A DNA stretch of 61,519 bases from Candidatus Neomarinimicrobiota bacterium (GTDB lineage: Bacteria > Fidelibacterota > Marinisomatia > SCGC-AAA003-L08 > TS1B11), in contig JADFSS010000006.1 of assembly GCA_022560655.1 (NCBI GenBank), positions 1 to 61,519 on the forward strand, in the 5' to 3' direction. Below the pieces are notes generated by a model. That model saw nothing but the letters and a program-made list of their open reading frames with translations, was not told the origin of the DNA and made no database searches. The position numbers were made by a program, and so were the translations under genes. Below, in pieces: positions 39,467 to 49,364 of the stretch (the first letter of the stretch is position 1; every line of letters starts with the position of its first letter).

Positions 39467-40654
39467 TCAGTTCCAGAATCTTGGGTCGACCACCCGCCGC
39501 TGCGACAGCAACTTGCCAGCCGCATTGCGCGTGGTGACGACCAGCCTGGCCGAACGCCGATGATAGTCGTAGGTGGTTGTCTCAGTGAGCTGGCCCTGCT
39601 CGGTATAGAACGAACGCCTCACCATATGGTCCTGGTGGTCATAGACCAGCGCGAAAACCCGTTTTGTCCGGCTGGAATCCGAGAGCACGGTGCTGCGCAG
39701 GGTGCTGGTCCTTTTCTCCGGATTCCGGCTCAGGCTGAAGGTATAGTAGTACGAGAGTTGGTCATGTTCATTAAACACCTGGGTGGAGGTCAAGAGACCT
39801 TCGGCGTCCCGAGTCAGGGCCACCTTCCAGCCCGGCTTGACCAGGCTCCAGTCACGCAGGTAGACATAGGGGTGCACATCCAGGAGCGAGCCGATGCTGT
39901 CGGCGGCAAACTCGAGCCGGCCATAGAGGCTGCTGTCGGCGGAGGCGTGGCTGTAGGCGAGCGTATAGATAAGGGTCCCCGTTTGGTCGTACTTCTGCAG
40001 GGACTTGATGTTGTCCTGAGGATCATACAGGACCCGGATGTAAGCTTCTCCCTCAGGAATTTTTTTCTTGCGGGTATAGGCCAACGGAGCCAGCCGGCGT
40101 ACGTCCCAGGCCTCAAAGTAGCGCACCAGCGGGGGGGTCTCAGCTACCGTCTGAAAGGAACGCGTGGCCAGCAAATGTTGCCGTGCCCGCCAGCGGCGTG
40201 GCTCCACATAACGCACCCGCAGCAGATAGCCCTGCGGGTCATATACGGCGTGAAAATGGGGTATGTCGGCGGCTTCGACCTCGCTGATGGGATCGCCCAA
40301 CACCTGTTCCCGGGTGAGGGGGCTGCGATAGAAGCGATGGGCGTAGCCCTGTTCGCTGGACTCAAAGGCCCGGGCCCGCACCATCAGCGTGTCGATTTCG
40401 GCCTGCATGGTCTCCGTCAGCGAGTCCAGCAACCCCTGGACGAACCGCCGGGTCAGGGCCTCATCGCTCATCCCGTCCACCCGATCGTAGAACCGGGCCC
40501 ACAGGTCGCTGAGGGCGGGCGGATCATAAAATGAGCTGGCCAGTGGCCCGCTCGAAATGCTGCGGGCTGAGTCGGGGGGCGGGACCGCGAGCGAATCCTG
40601 CGCCTTAACCAGTGCCGCCCCGGCGAGGATGATGGCAGCCAGATAACGTCTCAT
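39467..40654 (-). CDS. exported protein of unknown function
   Basis: 395 residues with a signal peptide (RRYLAAIILAGAALVKAQ). After a helical segment (SDLWARFYDRVDGMSDEALTRR), the rest shows repeated short patterns VYDPQGYLLRVRYVE, LYDPQDNIKSLQKYDQTG, VYDHQDHMVRRSFYTEQGQL, TYDYHRR, resembling degenerate YD/RHS-like strand repeats. No RHS core or toxin domain is visible. Its start overlaps the upstream PEGA protein's stop by 4 nt (ATGA), so the two are co-translated. Confidence 0.68.
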   Translation of the reverse strand: MRRYLAAIILAGAALVKAQDSLAVPPPDSARSISSGPLASSFYDPPALSDLWARFYDRVDGMSDEALTRRFVQGLLDSLTETMQAEIDTLMVRARAFESSEQGYAHRFYRSPLTREQVLGDPISEVEAADIPHFHAVYDPQGYLLRVRYVEPRRWRARQHLLATRSFQTVAETPPLVRYFEAWDVRRLAPLAYTRKKKIPEGEAYIRVLYDPQDNIKSLQKYDQTGTLIYTLAYSHASADSSLYGRLEFAADSIGSLLDVHPYVYLRDWSLVKPGWKVALTRDAEGLLTSTQVFNEHDQLSYYYTFSLSRNPEKRTSTLRSTVLSDSSRTKRVFALVYDHQDHMVRRSFYTEQGQLTETTTYDYHRRSARLVVTTRNAAGKLLSQRRVVDPRFWN

Positions 40655-41121
40655 GAAGCGGCAGCAAGCAGGAGCAGCACCACCGCCACCAGCCCTACCC
40701 CTACGATTGCGCTGATGGTCCGGCCCGATTCATACGCCATGAGCCGCTGCTCCAGCGCATGCCAATCCATGGTGACTTCCAGCAGCTGTCCCGGCTCCAC
40801 CATGACCCGGCGGGTACCCGCCTCCACCACGCTCATCAGGATGTCGCGCTGACGATGGGTCCAATGCTCCCAGCGGAACTCTGGCGAGAAGAAACTGATG
40901 TGATGCCAGCCGGGGGTTACGGTGATCTGCTCACGGATGGGGGTGTAGCCGATCAATTCGCCATCCAGATAGATCTGCACAAGATCCGTATCGCTGAACA
41001 GGCGCAGGTAGCCAACCGTGGCCTCGGGCTTGCTGTCTTGCGCAAGTAGACCACCGTTGAGCAGCGCCGCCATGCCCACAAGGTGTGCCCAACGCCGTAA
41101 TGTGTGCCAGTCAGGTCCCAT
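40651..41121 (-). CDS. PEGA-domain protein with C-terminal membrane helix
   Basis: 156 residues from the inner ATG 41121, where a signal sequence begins (WAHLVGMAALLNGGLLAQ). A PEGA module follows (VGYLRLFSDTDLVQIYLDGELIGYTPI ... VTPGWHHISFFSPEF), and the C-terminus is a membrane helix (ISAIVGVGLVAVVLLLLAAA). PEGA domains are small surface-exposed beta folds that bind other envelope proteins or peptidoglycan. First gene of a two-gene unit with the protein of 39467-40654. Confidence 0.74.
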   Translation of the reverse strand: MGPDWHTLRRWAHLVGMAALLNGGLLAQDSKPEATVGYLRLFSDTDLVQIYLDGELIGYTPIREQITVTPGWHHISFFSPEFRWEHWTHRQRDILMSVVEAGTRRVMVEPGQLLEVTMDWHALEQRLMAYESGRTISAIVGVGLVAVVLLLLAAAS

Positions 41122-41211
41122 CAGGATGCCTCTGAAAGTGAATCTAGCCGCTGGCAGTTGGATAGTCAAGGGGGGCGGTCCTGATTAGGATTGGCGGCGG
41201 ATCGTCACCGC

Positions 41212-43041
41212 TTATTCCAAACGGTATTTATCGAACTGGTCTCCGAGACTGGCCAATTCCCGTTGCATGGCGGCCACCTCACTCACGATCTCAGTGGGGG
41301 GTTGCTCAGTCTGCTGCTCGGCTTCCTGCAGCGCTCTGCGCCGCTGCTCGATTTGTGCCAGGAGGGTTTCCCGCTGGAGGGTGGTCAGGCAATCGATGGC
41401 CAGGGACATGAGATCAACTGCAGCACGGGTATCGTCGCCGCCCGGCAACTCGGCGGCCATTAAGATCTGGCTGAGCAGTTGGCGCTCCGCGTCGCTGCCG
41501 AGCTGGTCCATGAGCGTGCCGGGATCGGGGATGAGCTCCTGCTCCAGCGCGGGGGCCACCGCCTTCCAGAGCGCCCCAAGCAGGGGCTGTGTGAAGAGCT
41601 GCTCCGTGGCCCGGTCCACCAGCAGGTTCAGCACGGCACTGTTGTCCTCGAAGGCCAGCCGGATCAGGGTCATCTGCGCCTTGTTGGCCCGCGTGGGCTC
41701 AACAGCAGGTGTTGAATCGCCGGCGGCTGCCTGGTCCGCAAGGCCTGGCCCGGCCCCCGAGCGGGGCAGGCGCTGCAGGGCCTCATGGAGTGCCCTTTCG
41801 CTGATGCCGGTGAGTTCCCCCACCGTCTTGAGATGTATTTCCCGCACCAGGGGGTCGCGAACCTGGGCCAGTTCCTGGAGCGATTCATCAAGGAAGCGGC
41901 GCAAATCCCCCGGCTGCTGCAGATCGCCCTGAAAATGGCTCAGGTGGAAATCCAGGAGTGGCAGGGCCGCCTCCACAGCCTGCAGGAAAGGCCCGGCGCC
42001 TTCCCGCCGCACCCAGTCGTCCGGGTCCACGTCCGTCGGCAATTCGGCCACCCGGGGGCTGAGGCCGTTGCGCAGCAGCGTGTAGCCACCTCGGATGGCG
42101 GCCTGCACCCCTGCAGCGTCGCCGTCGTAGGCCACGACAATGTTGCTGGCGAGCTTGCGCAGCTCCCGGGCGTGGCGGTCGGTGAGTGCGGTGCCGGATA
42201 CAGCCACGACGTTCTTGATGCCGGCCTGATACAGCTGGATCAGATCCAGGTAGCCCTCCACGATGATGGCCGCCTCCTGGTCGCGTATGGCGCCCCGGGT
42301 CAGCGCCAGGCCGTAAAGAATCTCGCCCTTGTGATAGGCCGGGGTTTCCGGCGAATTCATGTATTTGGCCGGATCCTCACTCTCGAACACCCGCCCGGCG
42401 AAGGCCACCACCCGCCCGGCGATATTGCTGATGGGAAACATGATGCGGCTGCGGAAGCGGTCGTAGGTTCCCCGCTCGCCGTCGCCGAACAGCCCCGACT
42501 GCTTGAGGGCCTCCTGGGAGAATTTGTGCTGCCCCACGCTCGCATGCAGGTTTTGCCAGCCCGGGGGCGCGTAGCCGAGTTTGAACAGGGCTTGGGTGGT
42601 CTCGCTGATCCCCCGCTCCTTCAAATAGGCCCGCACATGCGCCCCGGCTGGGCCCCGGAGGTTTTTCTGGAAGTGTTCGCTGGCCAGCTCGCCCAGGTCG
42701 AAAATCTGCTGCACGGTGGCCTTCTTGCGCGGATCGCCGTCGCCCGAGAGCTCCACCGGTATCCCTACCCGGTCCCCCAGCCGCTGGACCGCCTCCACAA
42801 AAGTGAGTTTTTCCAGTTCCATGACGAAGCTGATGGCGTTACCGCCCCGACCGCAGCCGAAGCAGTGGAAGATCTGCTTCTGCTGGTTCACACTGAAACT
42901 GGGGGTCTTCTCCTGGTGGAATGGGCAGAGGCCGAAGTGGTTGCGCCCCCGTCGCTTGAGTTGCACATAGCCGCTCACCACATCCAGAATGTCTGCGGCG
43001 TCACGAATCCGGGCGATCGTCTCCTCGGGAATGCGGGCCAT
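41212..43041 (-). CDS. dnaG: DNA primase DnaG
   Basis: 609 residues from ATG 43041. N-terminal zinc finger with ligands CPFH ... CFGC (about residues 39-65), then the RNA-polymerase core and a TOPRIM signature (IIVEGYLDLIQLYQ, ~255) with catalytic residues in VVAYDGDAAGV. The C-terminal ~150 residues (from about EPTRANKAQMTLIRLA) are the helical region that binds DnaB helicase. Synthesises RNA primers for lagging-strand replication. It is separate from the rpoD/rpsU macromolecular-synthesis operon, which is not in the window. Confidence 0.95.
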   Translation of the reverse strand: MARIPEETIARIRDAADILDVVSGYVQLKRRGRNHFGLCPFHQEKTPSFSVNQQKQIFHCFGCGRGGNAISFVMELEKLTFVEAVQRLGDRVGIPVELSGDGDPRKKATVQQIFDLGELASEHFQKNLRGPAGAHVRAYLKERGISETTQALFKLGYAPPGWQNLHASVGQHKFSQEALKQSGLFGDGERGTYDRFRSRIMFPISNIAGRVVAFAGRVFESEDPAKYMNSPETPAYHKGEILYGLALTRGAIRDQEAAIIVEGYLDLIQLYQAGIKNVVAVSGTALTDRHARELRKLASNIVVAYDGDAAGVQAAIRGGYTLLRNGLSPRVAELPTDVDPDDWVRREGAGPFLQAVEAALPLLDFHLSHFQGDLQQPGDLRRFLDESLQELAQVRDPLVREIHLKTVGELTGISERALHEALQRLPRSGAGPGLADQAAAGDSTPAVEPTRANKAQMTLIRLAFEDNSAVLNLLVDRATEQLFTQPLLGALWKAVAPALEQELIPDPGTLMDQLGSDAERQLLSQILMAAELPGGDDTRAAVDLMSLAIDCLTTLQRETLLAQIEQRRRALQEAEQQTEQPPTEIVSEVAAMQRELASLGDQFDKYRLE

Positions 43042-43184
43042 GAGTCGGGGTTATTTTACGATGGTCGCAGCGCTAAAAGTAGCGCCAGCTGTGGCGCGAA
43101 TAGGCCGGCAGCATTAAGAGCAATAGGGTCGTCATAGGTTTGGGCATGCCCGTGCGCCCTATATGGGGTGCGGCCGACGGTCCG

Positions 43185-44873
43185 TCAGTAGCCATACGGT
43201 CCGCGCCGGACCTCCCGCTTCTCCGGCTGCTTCCAGCCCGGCCCCCGGACGAAACGGCCCGGCGTGGCACCCGTGTGGTTGCCGTCCTTGAGCACCTGCA
43301 CGCCGTTGACGAACACGTGGACTACTCCCGTAGCGTACTGGTGGGGCGCCTCAAAGGTGGCGTGGTCAATGATGGTCGCTGGGTCAAAGACCACCACATC
43401 GCCATAGTATCCTGGCGCCAGCAATCCCCGGCGGTCCAGCTTCAGGTTGGTGGCCGGGAAATGGGTGAGGCGGCGGACGGCCTCCTCCAGGCTCAGTAAT
43501 TTCTCTGTGCGCACATAATGGCCCAGCAGCCGGGCGAAGGTGCCATAGGCCCGGGGGTGGGGATTGGACTGGAGGAACAACCCCTCGGCCGCCGGCGCCG
43601 CTGCATCCGATCCGAAACTCACCCACCGCAGCGCCACCTTACGGCGCACGTTGTCCTCGCTCATGGTGAAGCGCACCGTCCCTACACGGCTGTCGTCCTC
43701 GATGATCAGGTCGATGATGGTCGCCTCGGCAGAGGTGCCTCGCTGGGCCGCTACCTCCGCCACGGTCTTGCCAACCAGGTGGCGCAACTGCTCATTGCGG
43801 AAACTCACCAGCAGGATATCCTCGGGCGGGATCATGTCCAGCTCCGCCGCCACACGCTCCCGGATGGCCGGGTTCTTTAGGCGCGCTATCCAGGCCTCGT
43901 GTCCCCCTGCCTGCACCCACGCAGGGAAGATGAAATCCAGCCCCGTGGAGCTGGCATGGTAGGTGTACATATTGGCTGTGACCGGCAGGCCCTCTGCCCG
44001 GGCCGCCGCGATGCGCCGGATCACTGCGTCCAGCTTGTGCCAGTTCGCACGCCGGGCCGCCTTGAGATGGTAGATTTCCCCTCGAATTCCGGACGCCCGC
44101 ACGATCTCGAAGAATTCATCCAGCGCCGGGAATATCTCGTCGCTCTCATCGCGAATGTGGGAGATATACATGCCATCGTACTCGGCGGCGGCTTGGGCCA
44201 GGGCGATGAGCTCAGCGGTGGTGGCGAAGTTGTCCGGCACGTAGGGCAGGGAGGAGCCTACGCCCAGGGCGCCCTCCTCCATGGCCGCGCGCACAAGTCC
44301 CTGCATGCGCGCCAGCTCTTCCGGGGTGGGCTGCCGGTCCTCGTAGCCCAGCTCGTGGACACGCACCGTGCTGGCCCCCACGAAAGAGGCCACATTGGGT
44401 GCGATGCCCCGGTCCTCCAGGTGCTGCAAGTATTCGCCCAGCGTGGTCCACGTGACCTCGTAATGGAAGTCTCCTTGGCGAGCCCGGCGCCGCTCCCGCA
44501 TGGCAGCGTTCAGCGGCCCCATGGAACTGCCCTCGCCCAGCACCTCCAGCGTCACCCCCTGGCGGATATCGCTCTGGGCAGTGCCGTCCTGAATCAGGGA
44601 GACGTTGGCCCAGCTGAGCATGTTGATGAAGCCCGGCGTCACCGCCAGGCCGGAGGCGTCGATGTCGCTGCGAGCGGTGAGCGAATCCAGCTCACCGATG
44701 GCGCTGATGGTGTCGCCATCCAGGGCCACATCGGCCACGTAGGGCGCCGCGCCGCTGCCGTCATAGATGGTGCCGCCCCTGATGATGAGGGCGTGGTCCG
44801 GGGCCGGGCCGCAGGCTGCCAGCAATATCAGGCCGGCGGCAACGGCGCTGGAAAGGGTGGCTGTGTTCATCAT
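43185..44873 (-). CDS. N-acyl-D-amino-acid deacylase-like amidohydrolase lipoprotein
   Basis: 562 residues. Lipoprotein signal (VAAGLILLAAC, Cys ~21). The amidohydrolase fold is clear: ALIIRGGTIYDGSGAAPYVADVA at the start, VTPGFINMLSWANVSL, TLEVLGEGSSMGPLN, GSSLPYVPDNFATTAEL, YISHIRDE, GEIYHLKAA, WVSFGSDAAAPAAEG, then TGVVHVFVNGVQVLKDG...GRFVRGPGW. The usual PGFIDxHxHxD metal-binding start is PGFINMLSWAN here, a variant seen in part of the D-aminoacylase family that lacks the first two His ligands. Probably acts on D-amino-acid or related amide substrates outside the cytoplasm. Confidence 0.85.
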   Translation of the reverse strand: MMNTATLSSAVAAGLILLAACGPAPDHALIIRGGTIYDGSGAAPYVADVALDGDTISAIGELDSLTARSDIDASGLAVTPGFINMLSWANVSLIQDGTAQSDIRQGVTLEVLGEGSSMGPLNAAMRERRRARQGDFHYEVTWTTLGEYLQHLEDRGIAPNVASFVGASTVRVHELGYEDRQPTPEELARMQGLVRAAMEEGALGVGSSLPYVPDNFATTAELIALAQAAAEYDGMYISHIRDESDEIFPALDEFFEIVRASGIRGEIYHLKAARRANWHKLDAVIRRIAAARAEGLPVTANMYTYHASSTGLDFIFPAWVQAGGHEAWIARLKNPAIRERVAAELDMIPPEDILLVSFRNEQLRHLVGKTVAEVAAQRGTSAEATIIDLIIEDDSRVGTVRFTMSEDNVRRKVALRWVSFGSDAAAPAAEGLFLQSNPHPRAYGTFARLLGHYVRTEKLLSLEEAVRRLTHFPATNLKLDRRGLLAPGYYGDVVVFDPATIIDHATFEAPHQYATGVVHVFVNGVQVLKDGNHTGATPGRFVRGPGWKQPEKREVRRGPYGY

Positions 44874-45009
44874 CGGGTGCTCCTCAAGCCGGTGCTGACG
44901 AGGAAGGAATCAGGTGAAATTTAAGGCTACCCCGGAAAGCAGGTGCGGCCCTGATGTTTACTGCAGCGCAGCGCGCGCCGCTTCAAGAAGCACCACCCTC
45001 GGCAGCAAG

Positions 45010-45558
45010 TCAGCGACTGCCCATGAGCGGACGGATCAGGTCTTCGGGCTTCACATCCTTCATGCGCTCCTGCACGTCCTGGATCATCTCGTCCAGCGTG
45101 AGTGCCTTGAACAGACCGTTCTTAACCGCCACCAACTGGCGATAGATCACCGATTGGTGCTCCAGCCGCTCAATAAATAATCGGCTGGGCTCGAAACTCT
45201 CCAGGATGTAGATCAGCACACCCAGCACAACCAGGCTCTTGAGCAGGCCGAAAACGGTCCCGCCCAGCCGGTCCAGCCAGCCCAGCAAGACCAGCTCCAG
45301 CAGCGTGCGCATTACCCGGGTGATGGCGGCAGCGACGAGCAGCGTGGCGAAAAAGATCGCGCCGAAGGCCGCCGCAGACTGCGCCAGCTCGTTGCCCAGG
45401 GGGATATATTCCAGCAGCAGGTGGGACAGCCTGTAGCCCAGGATGACGGCGGCCACCAAACCCACGAGCCGGCCAACCTCTTCGATCAGGCCACGCTGGA
45501 AACCACGATAGCCAAAGTAGGCTGCGAAGGCCAGGATACCGATGCCGACAGGGTTCAT
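45010..45558 (-). CDS. CvpA family membrane protein
   Basis: 182 residues from ATG 45558. Four membrane segments (IGILAFAAYFGYRGFQRGLI, VGLVAAVILGYRLSHLLL, AAAFGAIFFATLLVAAAI, GTVFGLLKSLVVLGVLIYIL) and the LLGWLDRLGGTVFGLLKS signature of CvpA/colicin V production proteins. The C-terminal tail is soluble. The family is linked to purine metabolism and envelope stress in other bacteria; the exact activity is unknown. Confidence 0.85.
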   Translation of the reverse strand: MNPVGIGILAFAAYFGYRGFQRGLIEEVGRLVGLVAAVILGYRLSHLLLEYIPLGNELAQSAAAFGAIFFATLLVAAAITRVMRTLLELVLLGWLDRLGGTVFGLLKSLVVLGVLIYILESFEPSRLFIERLEHQSVIYRQLVAVKNGLFKALTLDEMIQDVQERMKDVKPEDLIRPLMGSR

Positions 45559-45817
45559 GGCAGACGGCGTTGCGCGTCACGCTGCACTGCGGGCATCTGG
45601 GGCGGGAACTGGGGGGTGACCAACATGCAGTGCGTACCGGGGAAATCAAATTAGGGCGGCGCTCCTGGCGACGCAAGGCTTTCCCCAGTCACTGAGTAAT
45701 ATGCTATCCTGCGGCAGCCACTTTGTTGCCGGCCTGACATTTCTCCGATTTGGCGCGTGGACACCGTTTTAATTCGTGTCCGCCGTCCGTAACCTTGGAG
45801 CAACCCGGAGGTACGCC
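45559..45817. other. intergenic
   Basis: This is the divergent gap between the cvpA-type gene and the metalloprotease gene, so promoters for both are expected here, but I cannot identify -10/-35 boxes with confidence. No RNA or repeat seen. Confidence 0.35.
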
Positions 45818-48355
45818 ATGCGCCGAACATTCCGCTCTCAGACCCATTCGCTGGCCCTGTTGCTGTTGATCCCGTTGCTGCTTGGCAGCCTGGGCGCCCG
45901 GGAGGAGGCAGATGAAGAGAAAAAAGCCACCATCGCGGACAAGACCAAGAATGCCCGGAAGTATGCGGGGCTGTTTACCCTGTACCAGGACAAGGACGAT
46001 GGCAGCACCTATCTACTCATCAAGGAGGGCCAGTTGGACCAGGAATATGTCCACTTTGCCCATACCACCGAGGGGGTGCGGGATGCCGGCCACTTCCGGG
46101 GACGCTACCGGCAGGCCAAGGTCTTCACCCTGCGCAAATACTTTAACCGTATCGAGCTGGTGGCCCCCAATACATCCTATTACTTCGATGAGGAGAACCC
46201 GCTGAGCCGTGCGTCACAGGCCAATATCAGTCATGCGGTTTTGCTCTCGACCGAAATAGTTGCCGAGCGCAAGGGCCAGGAATACCTCATCAGTGCCGAC
46301 GCCTTGTTCCGTACCGAAAACCTGTTGCAGCTGAAGCCGTCGCCCGATCCCGATGACAAGGATGCCGCCAAGAAATTCAAGTTGGGCGAGCTGAATAAGG
46401 ACAAGACTAAATATGTGAGCATACGCAGCTATCCGCAGAACACGGACGTGATCGTGGAATATGTATACGACAACCCGGCGCCGGTGAACCAGGGCCGGGG
46501 GGGCATCACCGATGCCCGTGCCGTGAGTATCACCGTGCAGCACAGCCTTATCGCCATGCCGAGGAACAGCTACCAGCCCCGCATGGACGATCCCCGCGTG
46601 GGTTTCTTCACCAGCCGGGTGACCGATCTGACCTCCACCAGCGCTACCCCTTACCGCGATTTGATCCACCGCTGGCAGCTGGTGAAAAAGGACCCCGGCG
46701 CCGACCTCTCTGAGCCCACCGAGCCCATCGTCTGGTGGCTGGAAAATACCACTCCCTATGAGCTGCGCGACGCCATCACCCGTGGGGTGCTGGCCTGGAA
46801 TTCGGCGTTCGAGGCGGCGGGCTTCAAGGATGCCATTCAGGTCAAAGTCCAGCCCGACGACGCCACCTGGGATGCCGGCGACATACGCTACAATGTCCTC
46901 CGCTGGACCTCCTCGCCCGAGCCATCCTTCGGCGGCTACGGCCCCAGTTTCGTCAATCCGCGCAGCGGGCAGATTCTGGGCGCGGATATCATGCTCGAGT
47001 GGGTCTATTTCACCAACCGGTTCAAGTACGACCGGCTGTACAAGACGGCGGTTGACAACATCAGTCCGCAGGAGGAGCCGCAGTACTGTTCGGCGGGCAA
47101 CTATCTGCATCTGGGCAATCTGTTCGGCAGTGCCGTTTTGTCGGTCGATGGGGTGGTGGACGGTGCCAAGCAGCAGCTGGTTGAGGAAGGCCTCATGTAT
47201 CTCGCCTTGCACGAGGTCGGGCACACCCTGGGACTCATGCATAACATGAAATCGAGTCAACTGCATGGGCTTGACCAGGTGCACGACACGAGCGTGACCC
47301 GGGTGGTGGGTCTCACCGGCTCGGTCATGGACTACCCCGCCATCAATCTGGCCCTGGACCGCACCAAGCAGGGGCAATACTACACAACCCGGCCCGGTCC
47401 CTACGACCGGTGGGCCATTGAATTCGGCTACTCGCCGGCACTGGACGGCCCAGCGGGAGCGGCCCAGCGGCGGGCCATTCTGTCGCGCTCCACGGACCCC
47501 CGGCTGGCCTTTGGCAACGATGCCGATGACATGCGCTCGCCCGAGCGTGGCATCGACCCCAGGGTGATGATCAATGACATGTCCAGCGACGCCATCGGCT
47601 ACTCCATTGAGCGGTTCCAGCTCATCAGGAATCTTTACCCGGAGCTCAAAAGCAAATTCGCCGTGGAGGGCGCCTCCTACCACGCCCTTGCGGATGCCTT
47701 CAACGTACTTTCGGTGCAGTATAAGCTTTCAGCTGCGGTGGTCTCCCGTTATATCGGCGGGGTCTACGTGGACCGGGCCTTCGTGGGGCAGGACGGCGGC
47801 GGGATGCCGCTCACTCCGGTGGACTACGATGAGCAGAAACGGGCTCTGGGGGCCTTGGCGGAGTACGTCTTTGCACCCGACGCTTTTGACGCACCCGGGC
47901 AGCTGCACAACTACCTCCAACTGCAGCGCCGCAGCTTCGACTTCTGGGAGCAGACCGAAGATCCCAAGCTCACTGACCGGGTGCTCGACATCCACAAGAA
48001 TACGCTGGACCACCTGCTCGGTGCCCAGCTCCTCAAGCGCATGTCCGATACCCAGCTATATGGTAACGAGTACGGGCTGGCAGAATACTTGGCCGACCTG
48101 TCCGCGGCTATTTTCAAGGCCGACGCCCGAGGCGACGTGAACCCCTACCGCCAGAACCTTCAGGTGGAGTACGTCAACCGGCTCATGGGTGTCATTGCAC
48201 CCGAAGGCGCCTACCACCATATGGCAAAAAGCGCCGCCTACAGCAGCCTGGAGCGGATCAGACAGCAGGTTGCCAAAGCGAAAGGTGACCCGGAAACCAG
48301 GGCCCACCGGCGTTACTTGAACCAGCGGATACACAACGCATTTGAGGCCCTCTAG
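45818..48355 (+). CDS. exported zinc metalloprotease (DUF5117/DUF5118, M10-like HEXXH)
   Basis: 845 residues from ATG 45818, chosen for GGAGG six bases upstream; the upstream in-frame ATG-like start has none. Signal peptide SLALLLLIPLLLGSLGA. The active site is ALHEVGHTLGLMHN (HEXXHxxGxxH, His/Glu/His plus third His) with a downstream Met-turn candidate SVMDYPAIN. Large helical and strand regions flank it (WQLVKKDPGADLSEPTEPI, MSSDAIGYSIERFQL). It belongs to the secreted DUF5117/DUF5118 group. Likely degrades proteins outside the cytoplasm. Confidence 0.86.
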   Translation: MRRTFRSQTHSLALLLLIPLLLGSLGAREEADEEKKATIADKTKNARKYAGLFTLYQDKDDGSTYLLIKEGQLDQEYVHFAHTTEGVRDAGHFRGRYRQAKVFTLRKYFNRIELVAPNTSYYFDEENPLSRASQANISHAVLLSTEIVAERKGQEYLISADALFRTENLLQLKPSPDPDDKDAAKKFKLGELNKDKTKYVSIRSYPQNTDVIVEYVYDNPAPVNQGRGGITDARAVSITVQHSLIAMPRNSYQPRMDDPRVGFFTSRVTDLTSTSATPYRDLIHRWQLVKKDPGADLSEPTEPIVWWLENTTPYELRDAITRGVLAWNSAFEAAGFKDAIQVKVQPDDATWDAGDIRYNVLRWTSSPEPSFGGYGPSFVNPRSGQILGADIMLEWVYFTNRFKYDRLYKTAVDNISPQEEPQYCSAGNYLHLGNLFGSAVLSVDGVVDGAKQQLVEEGLMYLALHEVGHTLGLMHNMKSSQLHGLDQVHDTSVTRVVGLTGSVMDYPAINLALDRTKQGQYYTTRPGPYDRWAIEFGYSPALDGPAGAAQRRAILSRSTDPRLAFGNDADDMRSPERGIDPRVMINDMSSDAIGYSIERFQLIRNLYPELKSKFAVEGASYHALADAFNVLSVQYKLSAAVVSRYIGGVYVDRAFVGQDGGGMPLTPVDYDEQKRALGALAEYVFAPDAFDAPGQLHNYLQLQRRSFDFWEQTEDPKLTDRVLDIHKNTLDHLLGAQLLKRMSDTQLYGNEYGLAEYLADLSAAIFKADARGDVNPYRQNLQVEYVNRLMGVIAPEGAYHHMAKSAAYSSLERIRQQVAKAKGDPETRAHRRYLNQRIHNAFEAL

Positions 48356-48460
48356 TCGGGATTTCAGGTCATCCCTGGGGCGTGGGGTCGACGCGGGCCC
48401 GAGCGAATGGCAACGCTTTCAGTTAATCGCTGGGCGCATTAAATTAGCGCGCTCTTTTTG

Positions 48461-48534
48461 GGGCGGTTAGCTCAGTTGGTTAGAGCGCTGCGTTCACATC
48501 GCAGAGGCCATCCGTTCGAGTCGGATACTGCCCA
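48461..48534 (+). tRNA. tRNA-Val(CAC)
   Basis: Acceptor GGGCGGT/ACTGCCC (one G-U), D-arm GCTC/GAGC, anticodon stem CTGCG/CGCAG with loop TTCACAT (anticodon CAC), T-arm ATCCG TTCGAGT CGGAT, discriminator A; CCA not encoded. The gap between the metalloprotease gene and the zinc-ribbon gene contains only this tRNA. Confidence 0.94.
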
Positions 48535-48656
48535 CATGCCCGTGCGGAATGCCAGCTGATGTCGTTGAGCGCAGGGTTTAAGGCCCACATTGCCTGGCCC
48601 GTTTCTCAGCGCGCACCGTCCGGTGCCTTGCTTACGCTCGTTTGCAGGTCCACAGC

Positions 48657-49364
48657 ATGAAGGAAAGCCTGGCTCTGCTCATCAAGCTCCAGGCGGTGGA
48701 CTCCGAACTCATGGAGATTGAGGAGCAGAAGGGGGACCTGCCCGCCCAGGTAGAACGACTCTCCGATGAATTGGATGAGTTGGCGAAAGGTGCGGCGGCA
48801 AAGAGGGTCCGGCTCGAAGAAATCGAACACGAGAGTAATCAGCTGCAGGGGACGCTGGAAGACACCCGCGGGCAGCTGAAAAAATATCAGGAGCAGCTCC
48901 TGCTGGTGGCCACCAACCGGGCCTACGACGCCCTGTCGGCAGAAATCGATGGCGCCAAAAAAAGCGTGGACGAGGGTGAGTTTCACGCCTTGGAATTGAT
49001 CGAAGAACGTCAGCGGCTTACCGATGAGCTGAAGAGCGATGAACTCCTGGCGGAGCAAAAGCGCGTCGACCTCGATACCCAGAAGAAATCGCTGAAGTCA
49101 ACTGTGGCGGCCAACGACGAGCGCAGCACGGCCCTTTCCAAGGAGCGCAACCAGATCCAGCCCCAGATAGAGTCCCGCTACATGGGGGCGTATGAGCGCA
49201 TCAGTGCTGCCAGGGAGGGTCGCGCTGTAGTGCCCATATCGCGCGGAGCCTGCGGCGTCTGCTTCCATCGTATTCCGCCCCAGCAACAGGTGGAGATCAA
49301 GGCGATGGACCGGATTGTTACCTGTGACAGCTGTGGTGTCATCCTGTACTGGGCGGAGGAATAG
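48657..49364 (+). CDS. coiled-coil protein with C4 zinc ribbon (DUF164/CT398-like)
   Basis: 235 residues from ATG 48657, preceded by GCAGGT. Residues ~5-175 form a long coiled coil (LLIKLQAVDSELMEIEEQKGDL ... TLEDTRGQLKKYQEQLLLVAT). The C-terminus carries a zinc ribbon CGVCFHRIPPQQQVEIK ... IVTCDSCGVILYW (two CxxC pairs). This is the zinc-ribbon C4-type protein family seen near secretion and RNase genes in many phyla. It may act as a scaffold or chaperone. It lies directly upstream of rnpB. Confidence 0.85.
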   Translation: MKESLALLIKLQAVDSELMEIEEQKGDLPAQVERLSDELDELAKGAAAKRVRLEEIEHESNQLQGTLEDTRGQLKKYQEQLLLVATNRAYDALSAEIDGAKKSVDEGEFHALELIEERQRLTDELKSDELLAEQKRVDLDTQKKSLKSTVAANDERSTALSKERNQIQPQIESRYMGAYERISAAREGRAVVPISRGACGVCFHRIPPQQQVEIKAMDRIVTCDSCGVILYWAEE

